Shown here in pieces: positions 46,580 to 55,473 of a stretch of 64,000 bases of DNA; the stretch's first letter is position 1, and each line of letters opens with the position of its first letter. The notes below the pieces were generated by a model. It was not told the origin of the DNA, did not search any database, and worked only from the letters and a program-made list of their open reading frames with translations. The translations under genes and the position numbers were made by a program. The DNA is from Sulfurimonas sp. Its GTDB lineage: Bacteria; Campylobacterota; Campylobacteria; Campylobacterales; Sulfurimonadaceae. Where the stretch lies: NCBI GenBank assembly GCA_030949825.1, contig JAUZSC010000007.1:1-64000 (forward strand), read 5' to 3'.

Positions 46580-47413
46580 TTATAGTGGTCTATAACTAGT
46601 ATTATTCATTCTTTTGTTACAGGGTTCTTCAAATTCGGTAAGTATTATAATAACTTTTACGTAATCTGTAGGAAGATTTTTCTCTGTTGTAGTTCCAAAT
46701 AATACAGGGATTTCAGAATTTACACTTTCATTAACAAGATCCATAGAGTCAGCAATGTCCATTATAGGAAAAGAGGAGTTAATATAAAAATGAACAAGTA
46801 CACCGTTAACACTTCCAATTGATGTACTCTCTATCGATAAAGACGATAGAGCAAATTGAACAGCTTCATATGCAGAGTTATTTCCTACATCTGTGCCCAT
46901 ACCTATACGAAACTTAGCCTTATGTCCCATTATAATTTTTAAATCAGCTAAATCAAGATTAATATCGTTTTCTCCACTTGAAGATACTAAACCAGATATT
47001 CCATTAACAACTTGGAGAAACTTATTATTTTTAATCATTATTACAGAGTCACTTTCTTGTTTTATCTCATCAATTCCTACTTGGATGCTATCTTCAAAGT
47101 TAAAATCTATTATTATTGATATCGTTAAAGCACCTATTTTTTGTGCAATTCGAGCTATTATTAGACTTGCTCCTATCCCTATTTCTTCGTTAAGTTCAAG
47201 AGCAATAAATACTATATCTGCACCACAAAGTGCGCTTTTGATTTCATCATAATTCTCTAATGACTCAAGGTTTGTATTTAGCGCTATAAAGTCAATACTA
47301 GCTAATAATTCTTTTTGTAAATAAGTTATAGTATTACAAGCACTACCACCGACTCCAACTAATACTATTTTTAAATCTACTAGAGCAGCTTCTTCTACAA
47401 TAAATGCTTCCAT
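46580..47413 (-). CDS. Divergent FtsZ-like protein (277 residues) with altered GTP loop
   Basis: Resembles FtsZ along its length. T1-like IVLVGVGGSACNTITYLQ; IDFIALNTNLESL for the FIAVNTD strand; GADIVFIA; IGALTISIIIDFNFEDS for the TKPF-EG segment; a conserved T7 synergy loop NDINLDLADLKIIMGHKAKF; and a C-terminal domain ending NLPTDYVKVIIILTEFEE. The tubulin/FtsZ signature GGGTGTG is replaced by LNEEIGIGAS, so GTP binding is doubtful while the T7 residues N-x-D-x-x-D are kept. It lacks the FtsA/ZipA-binding tail. Lies 100 bases after a second FtsZ-like gene, with its own GAGGAAG ribosome site. Function unknown; it might poison or cap FtsZ filaments (inference). Confidence 0.75.
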   Translation of the reverse strand: MEAFIVEEAALVDLKIVLVGVGGSACNTITYLQKELLASIDFIALNTNLESLENYDEIKSALCGADIVFIALELNEEIGIGASLIIARIAQKIGALTISIIIDFNFEDSIQVGIDEIKQESDSVIMIKNNKFLQVVNGISGLVSSSGENDINLDLADLKIIMGHKAKFRIGMGTDVGNNSAYEAVQFALSSLSIESTSIGSVNGVLVHFYINSSFPIMDIADSMDLVNESVNSEIPVLFGTTTEKNLPTDYVKVIIILTEFEEPCNKRMNNTSYRPL

Positions 47414-47513
47414 TTATACTTCCTCATGTAAATATTTTTTCATTATTCTTTAGCAGTAAAAATAAGATTTTTTATATACAATATATCCCATAAACTTATA
47501 TATTTACTACTTT

Positions 47514-47909
47514 TCATATTAACACCGTAGTTTTCACATAATCTAAAGGCAAATTACTATCATAAGATATACCTAAATATATATTTACCTTTTCCATAAT
47601 AAGAGAGCGGTAAGTGTAAAAGACATCTATTATTTTTGAAGTTTCATATTTTTCATTCACTTTAAAATGCATTAAAAAATTACTAATTCCCTTAAGAACA
47701 ATCTTTTCATTGCTTAAGTCCATTAGAACTAACTTGACCGTTTCTTTAACTGCATCATAACCGTGATACTCGAAAGAACTCATTCTTAAAAAAGGTCGAT
47801 TATCTAAAACTATCATAATCTCAACCGGCTTAATTTTTATTTCATTAGGTTCATCAGTAATGATATATGCAAGTTCTTCACTCAAATAATCAATTTTTAT
47901 TTTTCTCAT
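47514..47909 (-). CDS. FtsZ C-terminal-domain-like protein (131 residues)
   Basis: Aligns by eye with the second half of the neighbouring FtsZ-like protein. KPVEIMIVLDNRPFLRMSSF and YDAVKETVKLVLMDLS face its DLKIIMGHKAKFRIGMG and AYEAVQFALSSLS. VLKGISNFLMHFKVNEKYET faces SIGSVNGVLVHFYINSSFPI, and LPLDYVKTTVLI faces LPTDYVKVIIIL. The nucleotide-binding half is absent; only about 25 unrelated residues precede. First gene of the second transcription unit of the locus, behind an operator shared with the first unit. Start and ribosome site lie in a perfect hairpin. The weaker family call reflects lack of a search. Confidence 0.65.
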   Translation of the reverse strand: MRKIKIDYLSEELAYIITDEPNEIKIKPVEIMIVLDNRPFLRMSSFEYHGYDAVKETVKLVLMDLSNEKIVLKGISNFLMHFKVNEKYETSKIIDVFYTYRSLIMEKVNIYLGISYDSNLPLDYVKTTVLI

Positions 47910-47932
47910 AGTAACTCCATTTAGTTACTATG
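47907..47932 (-). promoter_or_regulatory. Hairpin enclosing start codon of the FtsZ-C gene
   Basis: CATAGTAACT-N6-AGTTACTATG, a perfect 10-bp inverted repeat. On the minus strand the last three bases of the 3' arm are the ATG, and the GGAG ribosome site falls at the loop/3' arm boundary. As RNA it would occlude initiation; as DNA it could be a second operator. Confidence 0.75.
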
Positions 47933-47949
47933 AGTTTATAGATGAGGAT

Positions 47950-47970
47950 AGACTGCTTTATGTCCGTTTA
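47950..47970 (-). promoter_or_regulatory. Shared operator/promoter, copy before FtsZ-like unit
   Basis: On the minus strand GGACATAAAGCAGTCT within a 21-base word that matches 20 of 21 bases of the copy at 50269-50289. It lies 41 bases before the start codon, followed by a TATAAA -10 box 10 bases downstream. Probably bound by the WYL regulator (inference). Confidence 0.75.
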
Positions 47971-47974
47971 TATA

Positions 47975-48814
47975 TTAAAGACTTATTTGTTTCTTTATTT
48001 TATGAATTTCATCTGCAATATTCTCATCTATACTTAGTCCTTTATAATAAAATTCGTCATCTGTATCATCAGCATAGTTAAAAATATGATAATCGTTAGA
48101 TTTTTTTAAAGTAGTTAGTATTCTCTTCTCTTCTGTTACAATCTGAAGAGTTAGAGGAAGTTTTTTATCATTCCATATTTTATAGTCTACGCAAAGCCAC
48201 AGTTCATATTTGTCTGTTTCCATTGTATCTTCATTTACAATAAAACCATAATAGTTATCTTCATCTAATATATCTTTACTATTCCTGTCCTTAATAACCT
48301 CTGCATACTTATTGATAATTGCAAAATTTTCATATGTTTTCCAAAAATACTTACTATCTAATACAGGGTATAAACTTCTATAATTACCTTCATTATGTAG
48401 GATGAAGTTTTCTTCTATAAAGTCTTCATTTGCACTTTGTATATTTGATGAATTATAGGCAGGTTTCATAGCATTTATTAATAATACTTCAGACTTATCA
48501 ATTAAATCATTTTCATTTTCTATCTTCTTGCTATCACTAAAAATAGTCCCTAAATATACTTCTACATTTTCTGTATCACTTCCATTTTCAATTACCCATC
48601 TTCCTTTAAGTCTTGATTTAAAACCATTAACATCCTTAGTTCTCCCTATATAGACTAAAACTCCATTTCCATAAAGTGGATGAGACCCATATATTTGATA
48701 TATGCCTTGACTTCTTGCAGTTACATCATATTTTTGATCTATATTATTATTCAAGATGTCATCAATTTTAAATGGACCTTCCCATAATATTTTTATTTCT
48801 TCTCTATCTTTCAT
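47975..48814 (-). CDS. GIY-YIG nuclease-like protein
   Basis: 279 residues. The N-terminal domain (about 30-125) has SQGIYQIYGSHPLYGNGVLV then YIGRTKDVNGFKSRLKGRW, the two-tyrosine GIY/YIG core with the catalytic Arg. SEVLLINAMKPAYNS supplies the Glu and terminal Asn positions. The remaining ~150 residues are a separate mixed domain rich in Asp/Glu (FIVNEDTMETDKYELWLCVD) that is not recognised. The gene directly follows the WYL regulator with no gap, so it is co-transcribed. Probable DNA endonuclease of the locus. Confidence 0.72.
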   Translation of the reverse strand: MKDREEIKILWEGPFKIDDILNNNIDQKYDVTARSQGIYQIYGSHPLYGNGVLVYIGRTKDVNGFKSRLKGRWVIENGSDTENVEVYLGTIFSDSKKIENENDLIDKSEVLLINAMKPAYNSSNIQSANEDFIEENFILHNEGNYRSLYPVLDSKYFWKTYENFAIINKYAEVIKDRNSKDILDEDNYYGFIVNEDTMETDKYELWLCVDYKIWNDKKLPLTLQIVTEEKRILTTLKKSNDYHIFNYADDTDDEFYYKGLSIDENIADEIHKIKKQISL

Positions 48815-49777
48815 CTAAGTATCCTTTTTTTTTAAATAAATTTCCAATTCTTCATCAACTATATCATTAATCCAAGCCGGCTCTAAAACCCTCAAATGTG
48901 GAATCCAATATTTAATAATTGGGATAATCTCCATCTCGTGCGTTATTTTAACTATAAACTCCATAGTTCCACTTTGATGTAATGATTCTATACTTTGGGT
49001 AGGTAAGGCTCTTCGTTTAAAATACTTAGTTGCCACTTCATCTGCATATATCTTTACTTTAAAAGGTTCTACATCAGATTGAAACCATATATTTATTGAG
49101 TCATTTAACATTTTGTCTATTTTTGGACTAACTTCAAATATTCTATCTGTTAGTTTCAAATTAGAGATTGTTTTGAGGTAATATTTTTCTACATAATCAT
49201 CTCTCAAAGCTACGAGATACCAAAATCCTTCATAGTTTACAATTTTCAAAGGTTGTATAAAAGCTGTAAAAATTCCTTCTCTATCATTTTTATAACTACA
49301 CTCTAACTCTCTTTTTTCTTTGATGGCTTGTTCTATCATCCCAATATAATCAAACTTATCACTTATATCTTCAATATTTAGCTTGGTGTAGATAGGGTTA
49401 AAGTCTTCATTCTTTATTTTAGAAAGTAGTTGATGTGAAGTTCTTGCAAATGAGCCACCAATACTTTCAGTCATTTTTTCTAAGATTTCTAAAACCAACT
49501 GTTCTTCTAAAGACTTAGTTTTTTCTATACTAAATCCCTCTTGCATTTTCCATAATCTTTTATCTTGATAAATATGAAAGGCACTTAATCTTTCGTTGAA
49601 ATCTCTTTGAATGGTTTTAGAACTAACATTAAACTCTTCGGCTAATTCTTTAACCGACAACGCCTCCCCGTCATTGAGCTTTGCTAAAATAGTTGTCAAT
49701 CGTATTAAAATCTTGTCATAATTATGTTTATATCCCACTCTAACACCTTTAAATACTGATTTTCGATAAATATTCAT
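48815..49777 (-). CDS. WYL-domain HTH transcriptional regulator
   Basis: 320 residues from ATG at 49777 (MNIYRKSVFKGVRVGYKHNY), preferred over the longer upstream frame because that region is the end of the overlapping gene. Winged HTH: GEALSVKELAEEFNVSSKTI then QRDFNERL. WYL domain near residues 150-230 (AIKEKRELECSYKN; FIQPLKIVNYEGFWYLVALR), then a WCX-type C-terminal domain. Regulators of this design (BrxR/CapW type) commonly repress phage-defence operons. Two matching operators in this locus are likely its targets. Confidence 0.85.
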   Translation of the reverse strand: MNIYRKSVFKGVRVGYKHNYDKILIRLTTILAKLNDGEALSVKELAEEFNVSSKTIQRDFNERLSAFHIYQDKRLWKMQEGFSIEKTKSLEEQLVLEILEKMTESIGGSFARTSHQLLSKIKNEDFNPIYTKLNIEDISDKFDYIGMIEQAIKEKRELECSYKNDREGIFTAFIQPLKIVNYEGFWYLVALRDDYVEKYYLKTISNLKLTDRIFEVSPKIDKMLNDSINIWFQSDVEPFKVKIYADEVATKYFKRRALPTQSIESLHQSGTMEFIVKITHEMEIIPIIKYWIPHLRVLEPAWINDIVDEELEIYLKKKDT

Positions 49778-50228
49778 ATTGTATCTGAACATCAAAATAT
49801 ATACTATCGATTTTAAATATATCATCCCAGTCCAAGGGCTTATGGTCATATAAAGAATGTAATAGCCAACAATGCTTTTGGGAATTAAAGCCTTTATCTT
49901 TTTGAAAAGCACTTGTTGTATTATGGCAATTATTATCGTGAATACCCCACCAAGTATCTTTCATCAGTATAGCTTTTATATTATCTGTCCAATCAGCTAA
50001 AAGATGTTCAGGGTCTTCTTCATCTCCAACTTTTATATATTCATCTCCATAAATCATATACTGAACTTCAATCTCATAATCTAAAATATTATTTTCTTTT
50101 TCTAAAATTTTTTGTAATGCTATTTGATTTTGTTCAAGACAGATATTGTATATTCTTTCTTCAATAAGTTTTAATTTATTGTTTAGTAAATCTAATTTTT
50201 GTATTTCTTCTTGATTTAATTTTTTCAT
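49749..50228 (-). CDS. Unknown conserved-looking protein, 159 residues, first gene of WYL unit
   Basis: The N-terminal half is a helical coiled coil (LDLLNNKLKLIEERIYNICL). The C-terminal half is rich in potential metal or catalytic residues: MKDTWWGIHDNNCHNTTSAF, NSQKHCWLLHSLYDH and LDWDDIFKIDSIYFDVQI. No family recognised. AGGAGACACA precedes the ATG. It overlaps the WYL gene by 29 bases, so the two are translationally linked. Shared operator lies 41 bases upstream. Confidence 0.6.
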   Translation of the reverse strand: MKKLNQEEIQKLDLLNNKLKLIEERIYNICLEQNQIALQKILEKENNILDYEIEVQYMIYGDEYIKVGDEEDPEHLLADWTDNIKAILMKDTWWGIHDNNCHNTTSAFQKDKGFNSQKHCWLLHSLYDHKPLDWDDIFKIDSIYFDVQIQYEYLSKISI

Positions 50229-50268
50229 TGTGTCTCCTATACCTTCCTAGGATTATATAGAGAACACT

Positions 50269-50289
50269 AGACAGCTTTATGTCCGTTTA
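50269..50289 (-). promoter_or_regulatory. Shared operator/promoter, copy before WYL unit
   Basis: On the minus strand the core GGACA-TAAAGC-TGTCT is an inverted repeat with 5-bp half-sites. It is followed at the same distance as the other copy by a TATAAT box, and lies 41 bases before the start codon of the 159-residue gene. Confidence 0.78.
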
Positions 50290-50291
50290 GT

Positions 50292-51125
50292 TTACGAAAT
50301 ACTCACCTTAATCGTATGCGATGCCCCATTCTCTAAAATCTTATAATCATCAAAAGCATTCGCTGTTTCGATACATACAAATTCGCTATAAGCATCATCT
50401 CGCATTCCTGACATTTTTTTAGACTTTTCTATCCATGGATTCCAAACTACGCATGAGGACGAACCTTGGGCTTGGATTTTTATATCCCGCGTTGCATCTT
50501 GTAAAAAGACATCTTCGTCTACTTTTTGGTACACATAGTCTACTTCTTTGTCTATTTTGAGTATTCCCTCTTGCGTGTATTTTTCATTTTTTACAGCATC
50601 TAGGTAAGGTTTGTTTTCTAAACCTTTTATAGAAATATTTTTCACATCTGAGACATTAAAATATGTATGTAGTGCCTGTGTAAATTTAAAGTCTTTTTCA
50701 TCTTTATTTAGAGTTCTTAGCTCCACACTTAATTCTTTAGCTATGGTAAATTTTGCTGTCAAATGAAACCTATAATCCCATTCTCTTCTACTTTTTTTGG
50801 AATCTTTGAACTCCATAATAATAACTGTAGTATCAGCATCTTCTTCTATGATGTTGACTAAGTCCCACATTCTATTTCTTGCAAAACCGTGTGGTGGAAG
50901 TTCTGGATTTGTAAAACCAAATGATGGCCAACAAATAGGGATACCTCCACGAATATGCTCACCGTGTTCCATAAAACTTGTATCGCTAAGCCAAAGGATT
51001 GGTTTTTGATTTATCTGCTCATAATGAAAGATATGCGCACCTTGCACTGCGATTTTAGCAGATGCAGAATTATTTTTTATCTCGATATATTTAAAGCCAT
51101 TTTCTTTTGTTTTAAATTCAAACAT
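50292..51125 (-). CDS. D-hexose-6-phosphate mutarotase (YeaD-like)
   Basis: 277-residue galactose-mutarotase-like fold enzyme that interconverts anomers of hexose 6-phosphates. GEHIRGGIPICWPSFG and LPPHGFARNRMWDL (with the conserved His/Arg) and FTQALHTYFNVSD with its catalytic His region are typical. CVVWNPWIEKSKKMSGM is near the C-terminus. It overlaps the transporter stop codon, giving a sugar-uptake operon with the MFS and HAD genes. Confidence 0.88.
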   Translation of the reverse strand: MFEFKTKENGFKYIEIKNNSASAKIAVQGAHIFHYEQINQKPILWLSDTSFMEHGEHIRGGIPICWPSFGFTNPELPPHGFARNRMWDLVNIIEEDADTTVIIMEFKDSKKSRREWDYRFHLTAKFTIAKELSVELRTLNKDEKDFKFTQALHTYFNVSDVKNISIKGLENKPYLDAVKNEKYTQEGILKIDKEVDYVYQKVDEDVFLQDATRDIKIQAQGSSSCVVWNPWIEKSKKMSGMRDDAYSEFVCIETANAFDDYKILENGASHTIKVSIS

Positions 51126-52393
51126 TATTTACTCCAACTATTCATTTTATGCCACTTTAGCGCGTATATTAATATAAAAAGATAACACACAATTCCCAGT
51201 AGATAAGAAACTTGCATATCGCCAATTTCTTGAGATACTTTTCCAAACACAAGCGGTAAAATCGCTCCTCCGGCTATTGCCATAATAAGTAAAGCACTTC
51301 CCTTCGCGGTGTATTTACCAAGACCTTCGAGTGCTAGTGGCCAAATAGTAGGCCAAACAAGTGCATTTGCAAAACCTAAAAGTGCTACAAATGTTACAGA
51401 GTCAGGAAGTGTAGCCACCCCACTCCATCCCCATAGCATCTCAGCTAGGGTATATGAAGTTGTAGAAGTAAAAGCAACTCCAAGAAGAAGTAAAATTCCC
51501 CCTACTGCGGAAGATATAAGTGCTTTTTCTTGTGAAAGATACTTTGGTATAAAGAATACTCCAACTAAGTAAGCAAAAACCATAAAAACCATCGTATATG
51601 AAGTCAAGGCTGTAGCATTTGCAACTTCTAAACCTTGTGCATACAAGCCTATCGTATCACCCGCTATTACTTCGATTCCAACATAAAAGAACAAGGCAAT
51701 TGCCCCTAAAATCACACGCGGGAACTGAAATATACTCCCCTCATCATAGGCATCATTTTTTTCAAACTCCAATTCGGGAATATTTGAGAACTTCACAAGA
51801 AGCATTAATCCACTCAAAACAATCGCCATAGCGATGTAAGGCATGATTAACTTACTCGATAAAGCATCAATTTCAACTTGACTTAAATCACTCGATATAT
51901 CTCCCATATTTCCAAAGATAAAGACTGTAAACAGTAAAGGTGCAAGAACTCCCGCAGATTTATTTATAAGCCCCATGATACTTATTCGCATCGCGGCACT
52001 CTCTATTGGACCGATAAGAACAACATAAGGATTCGATGCAGTTTGTAAAATCGTAAGCCCTGTTCCTAAAGTAAAAAGCGCTATTAAAAAGATAATAAAA
52101 TTTGCTGTTTGTGCTGCTGGAATGAAAAGTAAACTTCCAACTACCATCACCCCAAGACCTAACGCCATAGCATTTTTGTAACCCGTTTTGTCAAGTACAT
52201 ACGCCATTGGAAGTGCCATTACTGTGTAAGCTATGTAAAAAGCAAATGTCACAAAGAGAGCCTGAAATTCTGTTAAATTACAGATGACTTTTAAAAAAGG
52301 GATTAACGAACCGTTAAGCCAAGTCACAAACCCAAAAATAAAAAACAATATTCCTATGATAAGCATAGGAAAAATACTCGATTTCCTTGTCAT
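51125..52393 (-). CDS. Sugar MFS transporter (FGHS family, GluP-like)
   Basis: 422 residues with 12 predicted helices. IGILFFIFGFVTWLNGSLIP, FAFYIAYTVMALPMAYVLDK and TILQTASNPYVVLIGP are signatures of the fucose/glucose-galactose:H+ symporter family. Overlaps the HAD gene by 4 bases and the mutarotase by 1 base. Hexose import is likely; the exact sugar cannot be told. Confidence 0.9.
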   Translation of the reverse strand: MTRKSSIFPMLIIGILFFIFGFVTWLNGSLIPFLKVICNLTEFQALFVTFAFYIAYTVMALPMAYVLDKTGYKNAMALGLGVMVVGSLLFIPAAQTANFIIFLIALFTLGTGLTILQTASNPYVVLIGPIESAAMRISIMGLINKSAGVLAPLLFTVFIFGNMGDISSDLSQVEIDALSSKLIMPYIAMAIVLSGLMLLVKFSNIPELEFEKNDAYDEGSIFQFPRVILGAIALFFYVGIEVIAGDTIGLYAQGLEVANATALTSYTMVFMVFAYLVGVFFIPKYLSQEKALISSAVGGILLLLGVAFTSTTSYTLAEMLWGWSGVATLPDSVTFVALLGFANALVWPTIWPLALEGLGKYTAKGSALLIMAIAGGAILPLVFGKVSQEIGDMQVSYLLGIVCYLFILIYALKWHKMNSWSK

Positions 52394-53217
52394 TTTCTTA
52401 GTCCTTCTAAATATTTTGCCACTCCATCTTCATTGTTGTTATACTCTAAAACTATATCTGCCATATCTTTTACTTCTGGCTGGGCATTCGCCATTGCAAC
52501 TGAGGTTCCTGCGAGTTTAAACATCCCTATATCGTTAAAGTTATCACCAAATACTGTAAGCTTTTCTAAGTCAAAGCCTAGGTATTCACTCACAGTTTTT
52601 ATGCCATGTGATTTGTCAGCATCTGGATGGAGTATCGTTAAAAAGTAACACCCAACATAAGCTTCAGGCGCTAAAATAAACTTTAAATCATCCCCAAATT
52701 TGTCTACTAGATGCTCGTGTAGTTCTCGTAAGAGTTTTTCTTCACCCATATACACGATTTTAAAGTTCTCATCCATCGCGCGGATGCCATTACATTTTTG
52801 TAAATTATCTGCACTAGAATAACGACCTAGTACTTGAACTTGATGTTTATTTAATACTTCATCGTGTACAAAAGCTTCTGTTAAATTATTTGGATCTGAG
52901 AGTGCTAAAATAAAAGGGTAAATGCCAAACTTCCAACCCTCATCTATAATCATATCTCCAGCATCTTTACACATAAACTTTGTATCTATAATCTTTTTAT
53001 CCATCGTGGCGATTAAAGCCCCATCGAGCAAAATCATAGGAGCATTTAAACTTACGCCATCTAAAAACTGTAGCGTTTTCATGTAGGTTCTAGCAGTCGC
53101 AATACTTAAAATCGAAGTATCTGAGTAGGAGTTCCATGTTTTTTTAGTATAATCACTTATAGACAAATCATTACGCAAAAATGTATGATCTAAATCCGTT
53201 ATATAAATATTTTTCAT
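52390..53217 (-). CDS. Cof-type HAD hydrolase (sugar phosphatase-like)
   Basis: 275 residues. HAD motif I YITDLDHTFLRND (nucleophile and acid Asp), motif II SIATAR, and motif IV LTVFGDNFNDIGMFKLAG. A large C2-type cap lies between about residues 85 and 190. The family dephosphorylates sugar phosphates. First gene of the sugar operon. Confidence 0.88.
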   Translation of the reverse strand: MKNIYITDLDHTFLRNDLSISDYTKKTWNSYSDTSILSIATARTYMKTLQFLDGVSLNAPMILLDGALIATMDKKIIDTKFMCKDAGDMIIDEGWKFGIYPFILALSDPNNLTEAFVHDEVLNKHQVQVLGRYSSADNLQKCNGIRAMDENFKIVYMGEEKLLRELHEHLVDKFGDDLKFILAPEAYVGCYFLTILHPDADKSHGIKTVSEYLGFDLEKLTVFGDNFNDIGMFKLAGTSVAMANAQPEVKDMADIVLEYNNNEDGVAKYLEGLRK

Positions 53218-53286
53218 AGCGTGATTATAGCTAAATCAAGAGAGTAGATATGATAAGAACTAAAGTTCAATGCAGCGAGACACTAA

Positions 53287-53989
53287 ATGCCGAGTCGTAA
53301 AACAGCAATAGTAACAGGGGCAAGTAGTGGGATAGGAAAAGCGATAAGTCTTCGTCTTTTATCTTTAAACTATAAAGTAATTGGAATCAGTCGGAACATT
53401 CAAAGTACAGATTTTAAGCATGAAGATTTTTCTGCACTTCAAGCAGACCTTTCTGATGAAGTATCTACTCTAAAAATATGCGAAGAACTAAAAAGAACAA
53501 GTGTTCATATACTTGTAAATTGTGCAGGATTTGGGAGGTTTGAGCCACATGAAGAGCTAAGTCATAAGACTATAGCACAAATGGTTTTTTTAAATCTTAC
53601 AACGCCTATGCTTCTTTCAAACACGCTTCTTCGTTCCCTCAAAAGTAATGATGGCTACCTCATCAACATAACTTCCATTGAAGCCCTTCGAGCAGTAAAA
53701 TTTGCAGGTGTTTACTCAGCTACAAAAGCAGGGCTCAAAGCCTTTGGAGATTCTCTTTTTTGAAGAAACAAGAAAAAGTGGACTCAGGATTACAAATATA
53801 AATCCAGACATGACGGAGAGTTCTTTTTATGATGACTTGCGTTTTGATGTAAGCAAAAAAGAAGATGAAAAACTGTTAAGTGAAGATATTGCAGATGCAG
53901 TTGAGCACATTTTAACAATGCGAAAAGGTGCAGTTATTAGTAACTATACTATTAGAAGTTTGAAGTTTGGGATTTCTAAGAAAAGCTAA
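53287..53989 (+). pseudogene. Short-chain dehydrogenase/reductase, one frameshift
   Basis: SDR of about 234 residues. TAIVTGASSGIGKAISLRLL (cofactor loop), VNCAGFGRFEP (NAG-like), NITSIEALRAVKFAGVYSAT and K (catalytic Ser, Tyr, Lys). A T-run at about 53757 has one base too many, which ends the frame after GDSLF; EETRKSGLRITNINPDMTES continues in the next frame to 53989. Substrate unknown. Divergent from the sugar operon. Confidence 0.85.
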
Positions 53990-54476
53990 TTTTTTTTAAA
54001 ACTAAACGGATTGATTTAGCTGAAGATGACTTAATATCTAGCTTCTATACTACCCCAAGAAAAACAAACAACATTTTCAAATTCCTTATTTAAACAAGGT
54101 AAAATATCACAAGAAAATGAGAGGGTTATATTATGAGTAGAAAAAGAGCGATTTACAGCACAGAGTTGAAAACTAGATTAGTAATAGAAGTTTTAAAAGA
54201 AGAAAAAACATTAGTAGAGATAGCAAGTGAGAATAAGATTACACCAAATAATCTAAAGAATTGGAAGAAGATATTTTTGGAAAATGCAGAAATGGCAATG
54301 GAGCCTAGTAAGGCTGTTAAAGAGTACAAAGAAGAGAATGCTAAATTACAATTAGAAGTTGGAGAATATGCCAAAAAAGTGGGACAATTAACACTTGAAA
54401 AGGATTGGGCTGTGGGAAAGTCGCCACGCTTAAATTTATGTAACAGTGATACCAATAGTAACAATTTACTTGAATA

Positions 54477-55473
54477 TCATTCCATAACAGCAGCCTGATT
54501 AGTGTTAAAATTCTCATCATATTTTTTGTTGTTTTTATAAAGTGAATGAGCAGTTAGTATTATTTTTCTCATAACGGCAATTTGAGCAGAGGTTGTATGT
54601 TTCCCATTTGCCTTGAGACGTTCATAAAAAGCTTTAAAGTTTTTATCATGTTGAACAGCTGTAAGAACTGACATAAAAATAATACTTCTATAAAGTTTTG
54701 CCCCTGTTTTAGCTATCTTATATCCTGATTGAATTGAAGTACCTGATTGTCTATAAATTGGATTTAAGCCAACTAATGAAGTAATTTGTCTTTGGTTAGC
54801 TTCTGGGTATTTTAAAAGAGATGAAGAAGTACAATCGCACCGATTTGCCCAACCCCTTTTATGGATATAATATTATCATATGCAATTCTGTATTCATCTG
54901 TAGAATCAATTAAAGTTTGAACTTGTTCAATAATTCTAAGCTCTTTTTCTTGTGATTCTTTAATACATTTTTAAGTTCTTTAATTGAAAATTTATCACCA
55001 TCTTTACTTGTTAAAGCTTCAAGATGATTCTTCTGTTGAGCAGTTTGTTTTTTAGTAAACTTATAAAAACTCATTAACTCCTTAATCTGCTCTACATCCT
55101 CGTTATACACAGGAACTTTAACTTGTGTATCTTTAGCTAAATGAAGAGCTTTAGAGAGAACTCTAGCATCTTCAATATCATTTTTCACTTCAACACCTAA
55201 TGCTTTAGCATAATTACTAAACTGCTTAGGATTTATGATAAAGCACTTGATATTTTTCTCTGAACAATACTTTCTCAATGCTTCTGAATAACTTCCTGTT
55301 GGTTCAAATATAAATATAATATCTTCGATCTCTTTTTTATATATTTTCTTCAACTTTGAAAAAAGAGAACGAAAACTTTTTAGATTGTTATCGAGTAACA
55401 AATCCTGGCTATTTTTAGATATATGAACATTTATTGTTGCTTTTGATACATCAATTCCGATACAATTCAACAC
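54477..55473 (-). pseudogene. IS110-family DEDD recombinase, frameshifted
   Basis: N-terminal RuvC-like DEDD domain: CIGIDVSKATINVHIS, IIFIFEPTGSYSEALRKYCS, then VEVKNDIEDARVLSKAL. Frame changes near 54963, 54840 and 54700 break the C-terminal Tnp domain (IISIKGVGQIGAIVL; FKAFYERLKANGKHTTSAQI), where the serine nucleophile lies. Full length about 330 residues. Confidence 0.82.
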
